Position numbers and translations under genes: made by a program. A model generated the notes under the pieces. The model searched no databases, was not told the origin of the DNA, and saw only the letters and a program-made list of their open reading frames with translations. 64,000 nucleotides of DNA from Halorussus halophilus (GTDB taxonomy: Archaea > Halobacteriota > Halobacteria > Halobacteriales > Haladaptataceae), in contig NZ_CP044523.1 of assembly GCF_008831545.1 (NCBI RefSeq), positions 2,356,001 through 2,420,000 of the forward strand, in the 5' to 3' direction. Within the stretch, counting starts at the first letter, position 1. The number at the start of each line of letters is the position of its first letter. This document shows positions 34,114 through 42,912 of the stretch, piece after piece.

Positions 34114-34878
34114 ATGGTTCCGAGCAACGCCGAGTCCGACGGCATCGAAATCCGCGAGGCGAAGACAGGGGACGTCGAGGGCATCCGGCGGGTCGCGGCA
34201 GACTCGCTCGGCGCGTCCTACGGCGACGTTCTCGACGACGACGTCATCGAGCACGCCGTCGAAGAGTGGTACGGCGACGAGACGGTCGAAGCGGAACTCG
34301 ACACCGACGGGATGCTCTACCTCGTCGCGGTCGCTGGCGGCGACCTCGTCGGCTTCTCCCAAAGTGCGGTACTCTCCGAAAATCCGGCGGGGAACATCCT
34401 CTGGATTCACGTCGCCCCGACTCACCGCGACCAAGGAATCGGCTCGACGCTCCTGAAACAGACCCAAGCCATGCTCTCGGACCGCGGCGTCGAGCGCGTC
34501 GCCGCCGAAGTGCTCGCGGGCAACGAGAGCGGCAACCGCTTCTACGAGGAACACGGCTTCGAGAAGACGACCGACCGCGAGACCGAAATTGCGGGCGAGA
34601 GCTACGTCGAGAACGTCTACGTCCAGCAGGGTGCCGAGCAGTTCGAAGTCCACGAAGTCGGCGACCGAACGCTGTACGTCAACTGGGCAGAGAGCGAGCG
34701 CGGCTCTGAAGCTCCGTTCTTCGCGGCGTACAGCGACGAAGACGGCGAGAATCTCTACGGCTGGTACTGCTCGAACTGCCAGAGCTTCGACAACGCGATG
34801 GACACGATGGAGCGACTGGAGTGCAACGACTGCGGGAATACGAAGAAGCCGGTGCGCTGGGACGCGGCGTATCTGTAG
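34114..34878 (+). CDS. GNAT acetyltransferase fused to a C-terminal DUF5816 domain
   Basis: A 254-residue two-part protein. Residues about 1-165 are a GNAT domain (IREAKTGDVEGIRRVAADSL; acetyl-CoA loop HRDQGIGSTLLKQTQAML; NRFYEEHGFEKTTDR). Residues about 175-254 are a small domain with YGWYCSNCQSFDNAMDTMER and CNDCGNTKKPVRWDAAYL, i.e. two CxxC pairs that likely bind zinc (DUF5816). The zinc domain may bind the protein or RNA substrate. Targets of the acetylation are unknown. The gene is convergent with gltB, 7 bp apart. Confidence 0.87.
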   Translation: MVPSNAESDGIEIREAKTGDVEGIRRVAADSLGASYGDVLDDDVIEHAVEEWYGDETVEAELDTDGMLYLVAVAGGDLVGFSQSAVLSENPAGNILWIHVAPTHRDQGIGSTLLKQTQAMLSDRGVERVAAEVLAGNESGNRFYEEHGFEKTTDRETEIAGESYVENVYVQQGAEQFEVHEVGDRTLYVNWAESERGSEAPFFAAYSDEDGENLYGWYCSNCQSFDNAMDTMERLECNDCGNTKKPVRWDAAYL

Positions 34879-34885
34879 TCTGCTC

Positions 34886-37800
34886 TCAGTCTGCACGACC
34901 CGGCACGGCCGTCACGTCTTCGCCTTCACGTCCACCCGCCCGCGGCGGCGGGGAGTTGCGCACGTCTTCGCGGCCTTCTTCGGTGACGGCGCGCTCGTAG
35001 GCTTCGGGCATCACCTTCACGAACTGCGAGAGCGCAGTCTCCCAGTCGTCGAGTAGTTCCTGTGCGCGTTCGCTCCCGGTATAGGCCGCGTGGTTCTCCA
35101 CGAGACGGCGCAGGACGTGCTCGTCGCGCTCGGAGAGGTCAGCTTCGAGGTTGACCATGCCGGTGTTGGCCTTGCCTGCAAAGTCGTCCTCCGAATCGAG
35201 GACATAGGCTACGCCACCGCTCATCCCGGCCGCGAAGTTCTTCCCGGTGTCGCCCAACACGGCGACGACGCCGCCGGTCATGTACTCACAGCCGTGGTCG
35301 CCGACGCCTTCCACGACGGCCTTCGTCCCGGAGTTGCGGACGCCGAAGCGTTCGCCCGCGCGACCGTTGACGTAGAGTTCGCCGTCGGTCGCACCGTACA
35401 GCGCGACGTTGCCGACCACGACGTTCTCGGTGGGGTCGTAGGCGGCGTCTGCGGGCGTCGAGACGGCGATGCGGCCGCCGGAGAGGCCCTTACCGAGGTA
35501 GTCGTTCGCGGCCCCGCGGAGGTGCATATCGACGCCCGATTGCAGGAACGCGCCGAAGCTCTGGCCCGCCGTGCCGTCGAAGCGACAAGAGACGGTGCCG
35601 TCCGGGAGCCCTTCGACGCCGTGGGCCTGCGAGATGCGGTTCGAGAGTATCGCGCCGACGCCGCGGTCCTCGTTGCTCAGTTCGCCTTCGAGGACGACCG
35701 GGTCACCGCGTTCGATTGCGTCTCCCCCAGAGGCGAGCAGTGTCCGGTCGAGGTGGTCGTCGATTTCGTGCGTCTGGGGTTCGGTCTTCGTCCGTGCGCC
35801 GGTGCCGGGGTCTGCCAACACCGCCGAGAGGTCGAGTCCGCGAGCCTTCGGGTGGTCGGTCTCCTGCTGTTGCAGGCACTCGACGTGGCCGACCATCTCC
35901 TCGACCGTCTCGAAGCCGAGTTCGGCCATGATTTCTCTGAACTCCTGGGCGATGAACGTCATGTAGTTGATGACGTGGTCGGGTTCGCCGGGGAACCGCT
36001 TGCGCAGGTCCTCGCGCTGGGTGGCGATGCCGACCGGACAGGTGTTCTCGTGACACTGGCGAGCCATCACGCACCCGCTGGTGACGAGGCTCCCGGTGCC
36101 GAAACTGTACTCCTCAGCGCCCAGCAGGGCGGCGATTGCCACGTCGCGGCCGGTCTTCATGCCGCCGTCTACGGTGACCTTGATGCGAGAGCGCAGGCCG
36201 GTCTGGCGGAGCATCTGGTTCGCTTCGGCGAGACCGAGTTCCCACGGCAGGCCAGCGTGCTTGATGGACGTTCGCGGACTCGCGCCCGTGCCGCCGGAGT
36301 GGCCGGAGATGTGGACCACGTCGGCGTTGGCCTTCGCCACGCCTGCCGCGATGGTGCCGATTCCGGCTTCCGAGACCAACTTGACGTTCACGTCGGCGTC
36401 CTCGTTGGCCGCCTTGAGGTCGTGAACCAACTGCTTGAGGTCCTCGATGCTGTAGATGTCGTGCTGGGGCGGCGGCGAGATGAGTCCGACTCCGGGCGTC
36501 GCGTGGCGGACGTGTGCAATCATCTCGTTGACCTTGTGGCCCGGCAGGTGGCCGCCCTCGCCGGGCTTGGAGCCTTGGGCCATCTTGATTTGCAGTTCGT
36601 CGGCGCTGGCGAGGTAGCCGCTGGTGACGCCGAAGCGCCCCGAGGCGACCTGCTTGATGTTGCACTCGCGCTCGGTGTCGAACCGCTCGGGCGGTTCGCC
36701 GCCCTCGCCGGTGTTGGACTTCGCGCCGAGGCGGTTCATCGCGATGGCGTTGTTCTCGTGTGCCTCCGGACTCAGCGACCCGAGGCTCATCGCCGCCGTC
36801 GAGAAGCGTTGCACGATGTCGCCGACAGGTTCGACTTCTTCGATGGGAATCGACTCGCGCTCGCTCGCGTCGAAGTCGAGCAGGCCGCGCAGGGTCTGGA
36901 GTTGTTCGTTCTGGTCGTTGATCTGCTCGGCGAACTCCTGATACTGGGCGTAGTCGCCCTCGCGAACTGACTTCTGGAGCGTGCCGACCGTCTGAGGGTT
37001 CCACTGGTGGAACCGGCCACCGGTTCGGTTCTCGAACTCGCCTTGGCGTTCTAACTCGCTGTCTTCGCTCTGGTCATCGTCGCCAGACCCGAATGCAGTC
37101 TCGTGACGCTCGCGCAGGTCGGCTTCGATTTCGGCGACGCCGATGCCCTCCGTGCGGTTCTCGGTGCCTTCGAAGTACTCGGCGACGAAGTCTGAATCGA
37201 GACCGACCGCCTCGAATATTTGTGCCCCGCGGTAGCTCTCGACGGTCGAGATGCCCATCTTCGACATGGTCTTCAGCAGGCCGTCTTCGAGGGCTTTGAC
37301 GTAGGCATCGATGGCCGCAGACTCGTCCATACCGTCCGGGCCAGCGACGATGTCGGCGATGGTCTCGTAGGCCAGCGAGGGGTTCACCGCGCCCGCACCG
37401 TAGCCGACGAGGCAGGCGAGGTGGTGGACCGTCCGGGGGTCGCCCGACTCCACGACGAGCCCGGCGTGCGTGCGGAGTCCCTCGCGGACGAGGTGGTGGT
37501 GGACCGCGCCGGTCGCGAGCAGACTCGGAATCGCCAGTCGCTCGGAGCTAATTCCCTCGTCCGAGAGGACGACGACTTCCGCGCCGGACTCGACTGCTTC
37601 CTGCGCTCGCTCGCGGACGCGCTCGACGGCGGTTTCGAGGTCGGTGGCTTCGGCGTCGTACGTGACGTCGATACTCTCGACGGGAAGTTCGCCGTCCTTG
37701 AGCGCCACCGTCTCGGCGTCGGTCAGCACGGGCGAATCGAGGACGAGTTGGCGGGCGTGCTCTGGCGACTCGGCCAGCAAGTTGCGCTGGCGACCGAGAC

Positions 37801-39424
37801 GCGTCTCCAGACTCGTCACGCACTCCTCGCGGAGGTAGTCGATGGGTGGGTTCGACACCTGCGCGAACAGTTGCTTGAAGTAGGAGAACAGCGGTCGGTT
37901 GAACTCCGACAGCACCGAGAGCGGCGTGTCGTCGCCCATCGACCCGACGGGGTCCTTGCCACCTTCTGCCATCGGTTCGAGCAGGTTGTCGAGTTCGTCG
38001 TGGGTGTAGCCGAACGCGGCTTGTCGGGCGCGCAGGTCGTCTCCCTTCTCGGCGGTCGAGTCGTCCTCGGCACTCAGTTCGACTTGCTCGTTCTCGACCC
38101 ACTCGCCGTACTTGTCGTCCGTGAGGTCCTCGAACACTTCTTCGTCGGGGACGACGCGACCTTCCTCGGGGTCTGCGAGGAACAGTTGGCCGGGTTCGAG
38201 ACGGCCGCGTTCGCGAACTTCGCTCTCGTCCAAGTCGAGCGCGCCGACTTCGCTGGCGAGGACGACTCTATCGTCGGTCGTCACGTCGTAGCGGCAGGGG
38301 CGTAGACCGTTTCTGTCCAGCACCGCGCCGACTCGCTCGCCGTCGGTCGCCGCGACGAGCGCGGGGCCGTCCCACGGTTCGACCAGCGAGGCGTGGTAGT
38401 CGTAGAACTCCCGGCGAGCGCCCGACATTCCCGCTTCGTTTCTCCACGCTTCGGGCACGAGCATCCGGAGGGCGTGGGGCAGGTCGCGGCCGCCCTGTTG
38501 GAGGAGTTCGACGGCGTTGTCCACGGCGGCCGTGTCGCTTCCGTCGGGGTCGGCGACGATGGGCGTCACCCGGTCGGCGTCGAAGTGCTCCGCTTCGAGG
38601 GCCGTCTCGCGGGCGCGCATCCAGTTGACGTTGCCTCGGACGGTGTTGAACTCGCCGTTGTGGACGACGTTGCGGTAGGGGTGTGCGAGGTGCCACGCGC
38701 CGAGCGTGTTGGTCGAGAAGCGAGCGTGGACCATCGAGAACACCGTCTCGACGCGCGAATCCGTGAGGTCCGGGTAGTAGCCAGCCAGTTGCTCGCCCTT
38801 TAGCAGTCCCTTGTAGACGACGGTCTGGCGGTCGAGCGAGCAGACGTAGAAGCGGTCGGCCCTGTCGCCGTGGTCGCGCTCCTCGACTGCCTGCTCGAGC
38901 GCGCGCCGAGCGACGTAGAGGCTGGTGTCGAACTCCTCGGTCGAAAGTGTTCCTTCGGGCTTGACGAACGCCTGCCAGACGGTCGGCTCCGAATCGAGTG
39001 CGGTCTGGCCGAGGTCGGCGTTGTCCGTCGGCACTTCGCGCCAGTGGAAGCAGTCGAGACCGTCGTCGGCGAGAACGGCTTCAGAGAGAGATTTCAGGTT
39101 CGCGCGAGCCTCGTCGTCGTGCGGCAGAAAGAACGTCCCGACGGCGTACTCGTCGGGGGCAGGCAGAGTCGGCACTTCGGAGGCGAAAAAGGCGTGGGGC
39201 TTCTGGATGAGGACGCCAGCACCGTCGCCAGTGTTCTCTTCGGCACCGGTCGTTCCGCGATGTTCGAGGTTGGCGAGCAGGTCGAGGCTGTCTGCGAGTA
39301 CGTCGTGGCTGCCTTCGTTTTCGAGGTCCATGACGACCCCGAGACCACAGTTCGACCGCTCGTCGGTGGGGTTTGCGAGCAGTCGTTGGTCCCCGGAGTC
39401 GGATGGCTCTGGATACTCGTGCAT
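34886..39424 (-). CDS. gltB: Glutamate synthase large subunit
   Basis: A 1512-residue enzyme of standard length. The class II glutamine amidotransferase domain starts at Cys26 (NCGLGVVMDLENEG), which becomes N-terminal after removal of a short pro-segment. The central and FMN-binding synthase domains follow, with VDGGMKTGRDVAIAALLGAE and a 3Fe-4S cluster motif CVMARQCHENTCPVGIATQ near residue 1117. The C-terminal beta-helix repeats (GGRIAVSTP, GATDGELYVNGRAGERFGVR, GGVVAVLGDTG) are present. It makes two glutamates from glutamine and 2-oxoglutarate. No small subunit gene is adjacent, so it may use ferredoxin or act alone, as in other haloarchaea. Confidence 0.96.
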   Translation of the reverse strand: MHEYPEPSDSGDQRLLANPTDERSNCGLGVVMDLENEGSHDVLADSLDLLANLEHRGTTGAEENTGDGAGVLIQKPHAFFASEVPTLPAPDEYAVGTFFLPHDDEARANLKSLSEAVLADDGLDCFHWREVPTDNADLGQTALDSEPTVWQAFVKPEGTLSTEEFDTSLYVARRALEQAVEERDHGDRADRFYVCSLDRQTVVYKGLLKGEQLAGYYPDLTDSRVETVFSMVHARFSTNTLGAWHLAHPYRNVVHNGEFNTVRGNVNWMRARETALEAEHFDADRVTPIVADPDGSDTAAVDNAVELLQQGGRDLPHALRMLVPEAWRNEAGMSGARREFYDYHASLVEPWDGPALVAATDGERVGAVLDRNGLRPCRYDVTTDDRVVLASEVGALDLDESEVRERGRLEPGQLFLADPEEGRVVPDEEVFEDLTDDKYGEWVENEQVELSAEDDSTAEKGDDLRARQAAFGYTHDELDNLLEPMAEGGKDPVGSMGDDTPLSVLSEFNRPLFSYFKQLFAQVSNPPIDYLREECVTSLETRLGRQRNLLAESPEHARQLVLDSPVLTDAETVALKDGELPVESIDVTYDAEATDLETAVERVRERAQEAVESGAEVVVLSDEGISSERLAIPSLLATGAVHHHLVREGLRTHAGLVVESGDPRTVHHLACLVGYGAGAVNPSLAYETIADIVAGPDGMDESAAIDAYVKALEDGLLKTMSKMGISTVESYRGAQIFEAVGLDSDFVAEYFEGTENRTEGIGVAEIEADLRERHETAFGSGDDDQSEDSELERQGEFENRTGGRFHQWNPQTVGTLQKSVREGDYAQYQEFAEQINDQNEQLQTLRGLLDFDASERESIPIEEVEPVGDIVQRFSTAAMSLGSLSPEAHENNAIAMNRLGAKSNTGEGGEPPERFDTERECNIKQVASGRFGVTSGYLASADELQIKMAQGSKPGEGGHLPGHKVNEMIAHVRHATPGVGLISPPPQHDIYSIEDLKQLVHDLKAANEDADVNVKLVSEAGIGTIAAGVAKANADVVHISGHSGGTGASPRTSIKHAGLPWELGLAEANQMLRQTGLRSRIKVTVDGGMKTGRDVAIAALLGAEEYSFGTGSLVTSGCVMARQCHENTCPVGIATQREDLRKRFPGEPDHVINYMTFIAQEFREIMAELGFETVEEMVGHVECLQQQETDHPKARGLDLSAVLADPGTGARTKTEPQTHEIDDHLDRTLLASGGDAIERGDPVVLEGELSNEDRGVGAILSNRISQAHGVEGLPDGTVSCRFDGTAGQSFGAFLQSGVDMHLRGAANDYLGKGLSGGRIAVSTPADAAYDPTENVVVGNVALYGATDGELYVNGRAGERFGVRNSGTKAVVEGVGDHGCEYMTGGVVAVLGDTGKNFAAGMSGGVAYVLDSEDDFAGKANTGMVNLEADLSERDEHVLRRLVENHAAYTGSERAQELLDDWETALSQFVKVMPEAYERAVTEEGREDVRNSPPPRAGGREGEDVTAVPGRAD

Positions 39425-39596
39425 GTGGACAACCTACTCGTTTTCCCTTAAGAGGATACCCCTGAATGTATTAGGACGTGTTAATCCCAAATAAGGGACC
39501 TAATATCCTATTGTAGCATACGAACGTTTCGCGGCGAAGTAGTCGATTCGCTGAGAAATTGTCAGAACGAACCTGCTACTAGCGAGTCAATGCCGA

Positions 39597-40853
39597 CTAC
39601 CAGCGAGTCAGTGCTTCCGCCCCGTGTGTCCGCGACAGCACGCCGAGGAAGGTGAAGATGCCGCTGAACGCGGCGAACGCACCGACGAAGAACACCCACT
39701 GCATTCCGGCGGTGTCCATCAGCAGGCCGCCGATCATCGGCGCGACGACGCTCCCGGGTCGCCAGACGAGTTCCCGGATGCCGAAACTCGACGCGACGCT
39801 CCCGTCGTCTGTCCCCTCGTCGGCGAACAGCGCCATGCTGGCGGGTTCGCGGATGCTGTCTGCGACTCCGAGCAGGCCGTTCAGCGCGACCAACGGAAGG
39901 AACGCCGCGGAGAGCGGCCCGAGGAAGGGATAGGTCCCTGGTAGGCCGAGGAAGTCGCCGATTGCGGGGGCGAACGGCACCGCAAGCGCGACCAGTCCGT
40001 AGAACCCGCCGCCGACGAAGACGAACAGCGAGCGTCCAGCGCGGTCGGACCAGCGACCGGTGTAGGGTTGACAGAGCATGTTCGTCAACTTCTCGGCTGT
40101 GAGGACGACGCTGACCGCGATTGGGGCATACGCGAGACCGCCCTGTGCTGCCTCGACGCCCGCGTAGAGTGGCACCCACGTCCGAACGAGCGTCACGGCG
40201 ACAGCGTACTGGGCGCGGAAACTTGTGAGCGTGAGGAGTCGTTCGTTGAACGCGAGGTCAGAGAAGGGGTTGCCTCGAATCGACGTGTCGTCGGCGTCGA
40301 GGAAGTACCAGACGCCGACCATGGCGGGCAGGAGAAGCGCGACGAGGACCGCGTAGACGGCGTCGAACCCATAGAGTTGATAGAGACCGCCCGCGCTCAG
40401 ACTACCTAGAATTCCGGCGGCGAAGCGCCACGCGTTGGCCTTGCCGATGTAGTTGGCGCGCTGGTCGGCAGGCGCGAGTTCGCCGACGAGAGCGAGCGAC
40501 ATCAACCCAGACCCGGTGATTGCGACGCCTTGCAGAGCACGAACGAGGATGAACTCCAGCGAGGAGTGGTCGGGCGAGGAGACGAACGCGAAGGCGACGT
40601 AGCTCAGAATGCCGAGGCCGAGACAGCCAGCGAGAACGAGTCGCTTGTCGCCGCGGTCGCCCGCCCACGCCAGCGGCACAGTTGCAACGGTCTGTGAGAG
40701 TGTGAACGCCGTCGTGAACAGTCCGACGACGAGACCGGTCGCGTCGAAGAGGTTGACGTAGGTCGGCAGCAGCGTCACGAGCGTGATGAAGCCGAACCCG
40801 GCGGCAAAGCGTGTCAGATACAGCGCGTAGAACTGCAGTTTCTCCTCGTTCAC
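39597..40853 (-). CDS. MFS transporter
   Basis: A 418-residue polytopic protein starting MNEEKLQFYALYLTRFAAGF, with about 12 hydrophobic segments. The loop after TM2 reads LAWAGDRGDKRLVLAGCLGL, the MFS signature, and a matching CQPYTGRWSDRAGRSLFVFV appears in the second half. The family is broad, so the substrate is unknown. Separated from gltB by 170 bp and transcribed in the same direction. Confidence 0.88.
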   Translation of the reverse strand: MNEEKLQFYALYLTRFAAGFGFITLVTLLPTYVNLFDATGLVVGLFTTAFTLSQTVATVPLAWAGDRGDKRLVLAGCLGLGILSYVAFAFVSSPDHSSLEFILVRALQGVAITGSGLMSLALVGELAPADQRANYIGKANAWRFAAGILGSLSAGGLYQLYGFDAVYAVLVALLLPAMVGVWYFLDADDTSIRGNPFSDLAFNERLLTLTSFRAQYAVAVTLVRTWVPLYAGVEAAQGGLAYAPIAVSVVLTAEKLTNMLCQPYTGRWSDRAGRSLFVFVGGGFYGLVALAVPFAPAIGDFLGLPGTYPFLGPLSAAFLPLVALNGLLGVADSIREPASMALFADEGTDDGSVASSFGIRELVWRPGSVVAPMIGGLLMDTAGMQWVFFVGAFAAFSGIFTFLGVLSRTHGAEALTRW

Positions 40854-40994
40854 ACCGAAGAGGGTGACTGTGACAGAAAAGCCGTTTCGGAAGCGGTAAG
40901 CGGATAGACCGTCGTTTTCGCGTGCTTCGACGCGAAGTTGACTTACCCAGTCTCCAACACAAGAGGTATTGCAGTTCGACTGACAGGCTTCGGC

Positions 40995-41417
40995 ATGGAC
41001 AGGTCGCGCCGCGCCCTCCTCCGTTCGATGGCGGTCCCGTTCTCACTCTCACTCGCCGGTTGCACGGACGAAACGCCCGAGGACGTAGAGAGCATCCGAG
41101 TCCAGAACTGGCACGCCGAGTCGCACACCGTCGCCCTCGTCGTCCGCGTCGATGGAGATCAGCGAGTGCGTCGGACGGTCGAAGTGTCGTCAGTCACGGA
41201 GCGGGAAGACGGTGCCACCGACCCCGGTGACGTGACCATCGAGAAGACGCTTCCCGGTCCCGGTCTGTTCGGCACGCGGCGCTACGAAGTGACGGTTCGA
41301 CTGGACGACCGGTCGCCGGAGACAGAGACGCACACGACCGGCGAAGGGTTCGACAGCATCGTCGTTCGAATCGGCGAGAACGAGTCGCTCGACGTGGTCT
41401 TCGAAGACGCTGTGTGA
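40995..41417 (+). CDS. Lipoprotein with small beta domain
   Basis: A 140-residue exported protein: MDRSRRALLRSMAVPFSLSL followed by lipobox AGC at about residue 23. The remainder is a small beta-sandwich-like domain (VALVVRVDGDQRVRRTVEVS; DSIVVRIGENESLDVVFED). Haloarchaeal genomes hold many such lipoproteins without known function. The start at 40995 is set by the signal peptide; earlier codons do not fit a signal. Confidence 0.75.
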   Translation: MDRSRRALLRSMAVPFSLSLAGCTDETPEDVESIRVQNWHAESHTVALVVRVDGDQRVRRTVEVSSVTEREDGATDPGDVTIEKTLPGPGLFGTRRYEVTVRLDDRSPETETHTTGEGFDSIVVRIGENESLDVVFEDAV

Positions 41418-41459
41418 TTTGCGTGCGAGTCGGTTGCCCCCGTCTCACTCGTTTTCGTC

Positions 41460-41819
41460 TCACTCGTTCCGGTCGAGCGTCGATGCGAAGAACAACTGGT
41501 CGAGTTCGCGCAGTTCGGCACCCTCGGTACAGACCGTCTCGAAGAGGAGTTGGTGTTCGCGATTCAACTCGACGAGTTCGTCGTCCTCGATGTCCGAGAG
41601 GTCCATGTCCGGTGGGTAGTCGTCGCTGGCCTCCATGTAGTAGTACAGCGTCGGGTCGTCTCCGCTGTCGTCGAGCCACGCCGCCTCGCTGAACATCCCC
41701 TCCAGTTCGAGTCCCCGCTCGAACAGGTCGGTCTCGTCGCTCAACGCCTCGAAGTACTCCCGGAGTCGCCCGACCTTCTCTGGGTCGATGGGCAACGCGT
41801 ACAGCATCGGTTCGACCAT
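41460..41819 (-). CDS. DUF6176-like small protein
   Basis: A 119-residue acidic protein: MVEPMLYALPIDPEKVGRLR, then GLELEGMFSEAAWLDDSGDD and YYYMEASDDYPPDMDLSDIE. It resembles the DUF6176 family (about 110 residues, often near metabolic genes) with a ferredoxin-like alpha/beta fold. Function unknown. Convergent with the lipoprotein gene and divergent from the aldo/keto reductase. Confidence 0.7.
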   Translation of the reverse strand: MVEPMLYALPIDPEKVGRLREYFEALSDETDLFERGLELEGMFSEAAWLDDSGDDPTLYYYMEASDDYPPDMDLSDIEDDELVELNREHQLLFETVCTEGAELRELDQLFFASTLDRNE

Positions 41820-41954
41820 ATCTAATTATTTATATTACATCTCATAAATGTGGTAGTTTGTCGTTTCGAGACGACGTTCGACGACGTTACGGTAGCACGC
41901 TACTTTTCCGCCGCCGTAATCGCTTTTGGTGCGCTCGCCGAACGTGTAGGTACT

Positions 41955-42782
41955 ATGGCTCAGACGGACACCGACGAGGAGTTCCGACTCGACGGAATGT
42001 CGCGACTCGGACTCGGCACGTGGCAGAACACCGACCCCGAACAGTGTGCGAACAGCGTTCGAACGGCGCTGGAGATGGGGTATCGCCACATCGACACCGC
42101 ACAAATCTACGACAACGAGGAGTACGTCGGCGAGGGACTCGCGGCGGCGGACGTCCCTCGTGACGACGTCTTCCTCGCCACGAAAATCTGGACGAGCAAC
42201 CTCAGTCACGACGACGTCATCGAGACGGCCAAAGAGAGCCTCGACCGACTCGGCGTCGAGTACGTAGACCTGCTGTACGTCCACTGGCCCGTCAACGAGT
42301 ACGACGCCGAAGACACGCTCCCAGCGTTCGACCAACTGCGCGACGAGGGGCTGATTCACAACGTCGGCGTCAGCAACTTCGAACCGGAACACGTCGATAC
42401 TGCGCGAGACGTACTGGACGCTCCCGTCTTCGCCAACCAGGTCGAGATGCACCCGTACCTCCAGCAAGACGAGTTACTCGGTCACTGCCGGGAACACGAC
42501 GTGAACGTCGTCGCGTACTCGCCGCTGGCCCGCGGGCGCGTGTTCGACGACCCGACGATTCGGGACGTCGCCGAGAAACACGACGCGAGTCCCGCGCAAG
42601 TGAGTCTTGCGTGGCTCCTCCAGCGGGACGGGGTGGCCGCGATTCCGAAGGCGACCGGCGAAGACCACATTCGGGACAACTACGGCGCGCTCGACGTTCG
42701 ATTGGACGAGGAGGACGTCGGGAAGATAGAGGGGTTAGGCGAGCACGCACGCGAGGTGGACCCGGACTTCGCGCCGTGGTGA
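41955..42782 (+). CDS. Aldo/keto reductase
   Basis: A 275-residue NADPH-dependent TIM-barrel reductase. Seen are GLGTWQN at the start, MGYRHIDTAQIYDNEEYVGE (catalytic Asp and Tyr), ATKIWTSNLSHDD (catalytic Lys), VDLLYVHWPVNEY (catalytic His), GVSNFEPEHV, VFANQVEMHPYLQQ and VAAIPKATGEDHI (NADP-binding). It reduces aldehydes or ketoacids; the substrate is not evident. Start ATG 41955 (MAQTDTDEEF). Its paralogue at 57225 is similar. A hairpin array separates it from the convergent kinase gene. Confidence 0.92.
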   Translation: MAQTDTDEEFRLDGMSRLGLGTWQNTDPEQCANSVRTALEMGYRHIDTAQIYDNEEYVGEGLAAADVPRDDVFLATKIWTSNLSHDDVIETAKESLDRLGVEYVDLLYVHWPVNEYDAEDTLPAFDQLRDEGLIHNVGVSNFEPEHVDTARDVLDAPVFANQVEMHPYLQQDELLGHCREHDVNVVAYSPLARGRVFDDPTIRDVAEKHDASPAQVSLAWLLQRDGVAAIPKATGEDHIRDNYGALDVRLDEEDVGKIEGLGEHAREVDPDFAPW

Positions 42783-42805
42783 GTTGAGCGAAGCGAAACG
42801 AACCT

Positions 42806-42912
42806 CGTCGAAGCTTGCTTCGACGGTGGTGAGCAATTCGTAGAATTGCGAACGTCGAAAGACGAACGAAGTGAGTCTTTCGGAAGTAGCGAGACTCCTT
42901 CGGAGTCTCGCT
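42806..42912. repeat. Array of four short palindromes between convergent genes
   Basis: Perfect hairpins at 42806-42825 (9-bp arms, TT loop), 42833-42849 (GCAATTC arms, GTA loop), 42856-42882 (CGAAAGAC arms, 11-nt loop) and 42888-42912 (AGCGAGACTCC arms, TTC loop). The last overlaps the kinase stop codon. The array could terminate transcription from both sides. Confidence 0.9.

Noticed and set aside
35090-36970. A 626-codon plus-strand frame opposite gltB
   Set aside because: Shadow of the glutamate synthase gene; the translation is Val/Arg/Asp-rich without motifs.
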